NCBI GenBank assembly: GCA_903901395.1 | Contig: CAIUQW010000181.1 | Coordinates: 1-7,636, forward strand | From: an uncultured Chlorobiales bacterium | GTDB taxonomy: Bacteria; Bacteroidota; Chlorobiia; Chlorobiales; Chlorobiaceae | Length of the DNA: 7,636 bases | Direction: 5' to 3' | Translations under genes and position numbers: made by a program | Shown: positions 5,965-7,636 of the stretch, piece by piece | Numbering within the stretch: the stretch's first letter is position 1 | How the letters are laid out: every line of letters begins with the position of its first letter | The notes under the pieces: generated by a model | Database searches by the model: none | What the model was told of the DNA's origin: nothing | Seen by the model: the letters and a program-made list of their open reading frames with translations, nothing else

Positions 5965-6121
5965 CAACTGAATACATTGAAATCTAAACAGAGAGCGGGG
6001 AAAACTGATACAGGAGCCTGGCGGGTTTACGGCTGAAGCGCGCAAACCGGACTTTTACGGCGGCCTGCTTACCGGTGCGACTTGCGAAGGAACACCCGAA
6101 GTTGATTCCATCTGATCGGAG

Positions 6122-6142
6122 AAAACAGTGTCCGGCGGGACA
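6122..6142 (-). terminator. Weak terminator candidate downstream of tRNA-Ala
   Basis: On the minus strand TGTCC and GGACA form a 5-bp stem with a 4-nt loop, followed by CTGTTTT. It lies about 37 nt beyond the 3' end of the tRNA. The stem is short and the T run brief, so termination would be partial at best; read-through from the tRNA into bamD is possible. Confidence 0.25.
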
Positions 6143-6178
6143 TCGTCTCCCTGAACCTGATGGAACCTGCGGGGTTTG

Positions 6179-6251
6179 TGGAGCTTAGGGGAGTCGAACC
6201 CCTGACCTTCTCATTGCGAACGAGACGCTCTACCAACTGAGCTAAAGCCCC
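6179..6251 (-). tRNA. tRNA-Ala (anticodon CGC)
   Basis: A 73-nt cloverleaf on the minus strand. The acceptor arms GGGGCTT and AAGCTCC pair with a G3-U70 wobble, the classic alanine identity element, and the discriminator base is A. The D arm TAGCTCAGTTGGTAGAGC and T arm AGGGGTTCGACTCCCCT are canonical. The anticodon stem TCTCG/TGAGA closes the loop TTCGCAA, giving anticodon CGC (complement of 6216-6218), which reads GCG codons. The 3' CCA is not encoded and must be added after transcription. The gene lies downstream of the atp terminator on the same strand. Confidence 0.96.
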
Positions 6252-6314
6252 GGAACAGAAAAACACGTCAGAACCATACGGCTCCGGCACAATATAATCT
6301 TTTCATCAACACTC

Positions 6315-6346
6315 AAAAAAGCCTGCATGTCGGCAGGCTTTTTTTT
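6315..6346 (-). terminator. Rho-independent terminator of the atp operon
   Basis: GCCTGC (6321-6326) and GCAGGC (6333-6338) form a 6-bp GC-rich stem with a 6-nt loop, flanked by six A on one side and eight T on the other. The A/T runs extend the stem and give a T-tract on either strand. It lies 18 nt after the atpH stop codon on the minus strand and therefore ends the atpE-atpF-atpH transcript; its symmetry would let it work in both directions. Confidence 0.9.
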
Positions 6347-6363
6347 ACTCGATGCGCGCCTGA

Positions 6364-6909
6364 TCAGGCTGGCTCGCCAACCAGCGAATGCCTGAGCATT
6401 TCGAGCTGATGGCTGATGCTTCCATCGATGATCGTGTCGCCAATCTTGACCGTCACGCCGCCGATCAGCTTCTCGTCGAGCAGCATCCTGGCGCGAATTT
6501 TCTTGCCAGTGCGAGCCGAGAGGCTGTTGACCAGCTCCTTGGCCTGCTCGTCGTTGAGCATAACCGCGCTTTTCACGTCGGCATTGATGATGCCGTTGCG
6601 CTCGTCGATCAAAGAGTTGAACTCCGAAATCACTCCGGCCAGCAGATCCGCGCGTTTTTTGTGCGCGAGCAGCTTGATGAAGATCATCGTTTTTTCGCCA
6701 ATCTCGTTCTTGAAAATCTCTTCGAGAATTTTCGATTTGAGATCGACGTTGATCAAGGGGCTTCTGAGAGCCGTGACAAGCTCATGGCTGCCAGCGAGCA
6801 CCTCCTGAATTTTGCGCAGGTCTTCGGTAACAGTCTCCAGAAAGTTACCTTCAACGGCCACTTCGAGCAAGGCCACCGCATAACGACGGCCTGCAATTGC
6901 ACTTGACAT
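6364..6909 (-). CDS. atpH: ATP synthase F1 subunit delta
   Basis: A 181-aa OSCP/delta subunit of the F-type ATP synthase. It sits on top of the F1 head and joins it to the peripheral stalk formed by subunit b. The N-terminal helical domain starts IAGRRYAVALLEVAVE, and the C-terminal family signature GGVTVKIGDTIIDGSI is present near residues 150-165. Length matches the family. The ATG at 6909 follows the atpF stop by 18 nt; no strong Shine-Dalgarno sequence is seen, so translation may depend on ribosomes arriving from atpF. The operon stops here: a terminator follows rather than atpA, so the F1 alpha and gamma genes are not immediately downstream. Confidence 0.96.
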   Translation of the reverse strand: MSSAIAGRRYAVALLEVAVEGNFLETVTEDLRKIQEVLAGSHELVTALRSPLINVDLKSKILEEIFKNEIGEKTMIFIKLLAHKKRADLLAGVISEFNSLIDERNGIINADVKSAVMLNDEQAKELVNSLSARTGKKIRARMLLDEKLIGGVTVKIGDTIIDGSISHQLEMLRHSLVGEPA

Positions 6910-6927
6910 AGTTACGAGGTTTTATTA

Positions 6928-7455
6928 TCAGTTACGATTGGAGGCCATTTCCCTGATCATATCGTTGACCACCGCTTTCTGCTTATCCGCATCGAGCGTG
7001 GTGCGAATGATCTTCTCAGCGCCTTTCACCGCCATATCGGCAACCTCGTTCCTGAGCACGTCGAGCGCGCGGCGCTTCTCCTGCTCGATCTCTTCCTTGG
7101 CGGAAGCAATCATCTTGCGGGACTCTTCCTGGGCCTTCTCGGTCAGCTCGCTGCGAACCTTGTCGGCCATCTCCTTGGCTTCCCTGACGATTTTGTCTGC
7201 TTCGGCATCGGCCTTGGCCAGCATTTCCCTGTTTTTCTTCAGGATCGACTCGGCCTCCTCTTTCGCGGTGTGCGCGCGGTCGATAGCCGACTGAATGCCT
7301 TTGGAACGCTCTTCGAGCATCGAAAGGATCGGTCCCCAAGCGGTCTTGCTGAGAATCAGAAGAACGATAAGAAAGGTAAGCGAAGTCCAGAAAATGAGAC
7401 CGGGATTCGCACTGAGAAGCCCGCCTTCGAGCAGAATTATCCCTGACGTTAGCAT
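6928..7455 (-). CDS. atpF: ATP synthase F0 subunit b
   Basis: A 175-aa subunit b of the F-type ATP synthase, the peripheral stalk that holds F1 still against the rotating c-ring. One N-terminal membrane segment is visible (about residues 17-36, [18 protein letters not shown]), followed by the conserved WGPIL and a long charged coiled coil rich in E, K, A and R (about 48-160). The C-terminus should contact delta, encoded next. The ATG at 7455 has AAAGGA (complement of 7464-7469) 8 nt upstream. A terminator-like hairpin separates it from atpE, which may lower b relative to c. Confidence 0.96.
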   Translation of the reverse strand: MLTSGIILLEGGLLSANPGLIFWTSLTFLIVLLILSKTAWGPILSMLEERSKGIQSAIDRAHTAKEEAESILKKNREMLAKADAEADKIVREAKEMADKVRSELTEKAQEESRKMIASAKEEIEQEKRRALDVLRNEVADMAVKGAEKIIRTTLDADKQKAVVNDMIREMASNRN

Positions 7456-7480
7456 GAACGCAGTCCTTTAACAGTTTGAT

Positions 7481-7519
7481 AAAAAACCGTCTGCGGTGTC
7501 CAGTGGATACTGCAGACGG
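7481..7519 (-). terminator. Terminator-like hairpin between atpE and atpF (attenuator)
   Basis: The plus-strand arms CCGTCTGC (7487-7494) and GCAGACGG (7512-7519) pair perfectly. Inner bases 7495-7501 and 7505-7511 extend the stem to 15 positions around the 3-nt loop AGT. Two of the plus-strand pairs are G-T wobbles and so become A-C mismatches in the minus-strand RNA, leaving 13 of 15 pairs. Six T follow on the minus strand (complement of 7481-7486). It lies 21 nt after the atpE stop and upstream of the atpF ribosome binding site, the place expected for a partial terminator or mRNA-stabilising hairpin. Confidence 0.75.
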
Positions 7520-7540
7520 ATTAAGCTATGGCACGAGGCA

Positions 7541-7636
7541 TTACTTCAGGGCAAGAAGCACGCAGATAACCTCACCGAACAGCGCGACACCTTCGATAAG
7601 AGCAGCTGCGATAATCATCGTGGTACGGATGTCCGA
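7541..7636 (-). CDS. atpE: ATP synthase F0 subunit c, C-terminal part (runs off the window edge)
   Basis: The last 31 codons and TAA stop of the proteolipid that forms the rotating ring of the F0 motor. The visible part begins SDIRTTMIIAAALIEG, which covers the end of the polar loop and the second membrane helix; the N-terminal helix and start lie beyond the window. The glutamate in LIEG (complement of 7592-7594) matches the ion-carrying carboxylate of c subunits. A second glutamate follows seven residues later in ALFGEVI (complement of 7571-7573). The chain ends CVLLALK. Order and strand fit an operon with atpF and atpH. The frame is too short for most gene finders, but the motif is clear. 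Confidence 0.93.
   Translation of the reverse strand, partial: SDIRTTMIIAAALIEGVALFGEVICVLLALK

Noticed and set aside
6069..6290. 73-codon minus-strand frame containing ALAQLVERLVRNEKVRGS
   Set aside because: This peptide is the well-known false translation of a tRNA gene; the frame runs through tRNA-Ala.
6388..6906. 172-codon plus-strand frame opposite atpH
   Set aside because: It is antisense to a clear atpH gene and rich in D, H and V, as expected of a reverse-frame shadow.
1..7636. CRISPR array, retron, or multi-gene defence system
   Set aside because: No spaced repeats of CRISPR type, no cas, reverse transcriptase, nuclease or toxin-antitoxin pair is visible; the only accessory gene is the lone ATPase.

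Overview
The window looks like chromosome of a green sulfur bacterium (Chlorobiaceae, most like Chlorobaculum). This rests on the gene set, the high-GC codon use and the protein flavour: a deoxyhypusine-synthase-like protein beside a small transaldolase, and an F0 operon that ends at atpH. It is inferred from family knowledge, not from a database search.

Layout, left to right. (1) Positions 16-119 encode the small bacterial SRP RNA, closed by a long terminal stem and a T-tract. (2) A two-gene plus-strand operon follows: a DHS-like protein (171-1223) and, 9 nt later, a TalC-type transaldolase (1233-1901), ended by a clear intrinsic terminator (1926-1961). (3) Next comes an AT-richer block with a different base composition. 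It holds an array of 10-bp repeats, a 12-bp palindrome and a P-loop ATPase with a C-terminal winged helix (2149-3339). The block is closed by a decayed second copy of the last ~75 bp of the transaldolase locus (3379-3453). (4) A DinB/YfiT-like putative metalloprotein follows on the plus strand (3662-4153). (5) The rest is on the minus strand. In transcription order it runs atpE (partial) - hairpin - atpF - atpH - terminator - tRNA-Ala(CGC) - bamD - nadD, with nadD overlapping the bamD stop as GTGA.

Most of the window is housekeeping: protein targeting (SRP RNA), sugar-phosphate metabolism (tal), NAD synthesis (nadD), outer-membrane biogenesis (bamD), ATP synthase and a tRNA. The accessory part is the segment from about 1932 to 3453. 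It is flanked by ungapped imperfect direct repeats (63 of 75 bases identical, offset 1522) that both carry the 3' end of tal plus 30 nt of downstream sequence. This is what one expects if a small foreign segment carrying the ATPase entered at the 3' end of tal and supplied or duplicated that end. No integrase, transposase or second accessory gene is visible, so a complete mobile or defence system is not shown here.

Other points of interest are the DHS-like protein, which keeps the catalytic lysine but appears to lack several spermidine ligands of true DHS; a terminator-like hairpin between atpE and atpF that could set subunit stoichiometry; and a second acidic residue in the last helix of the c subunit.
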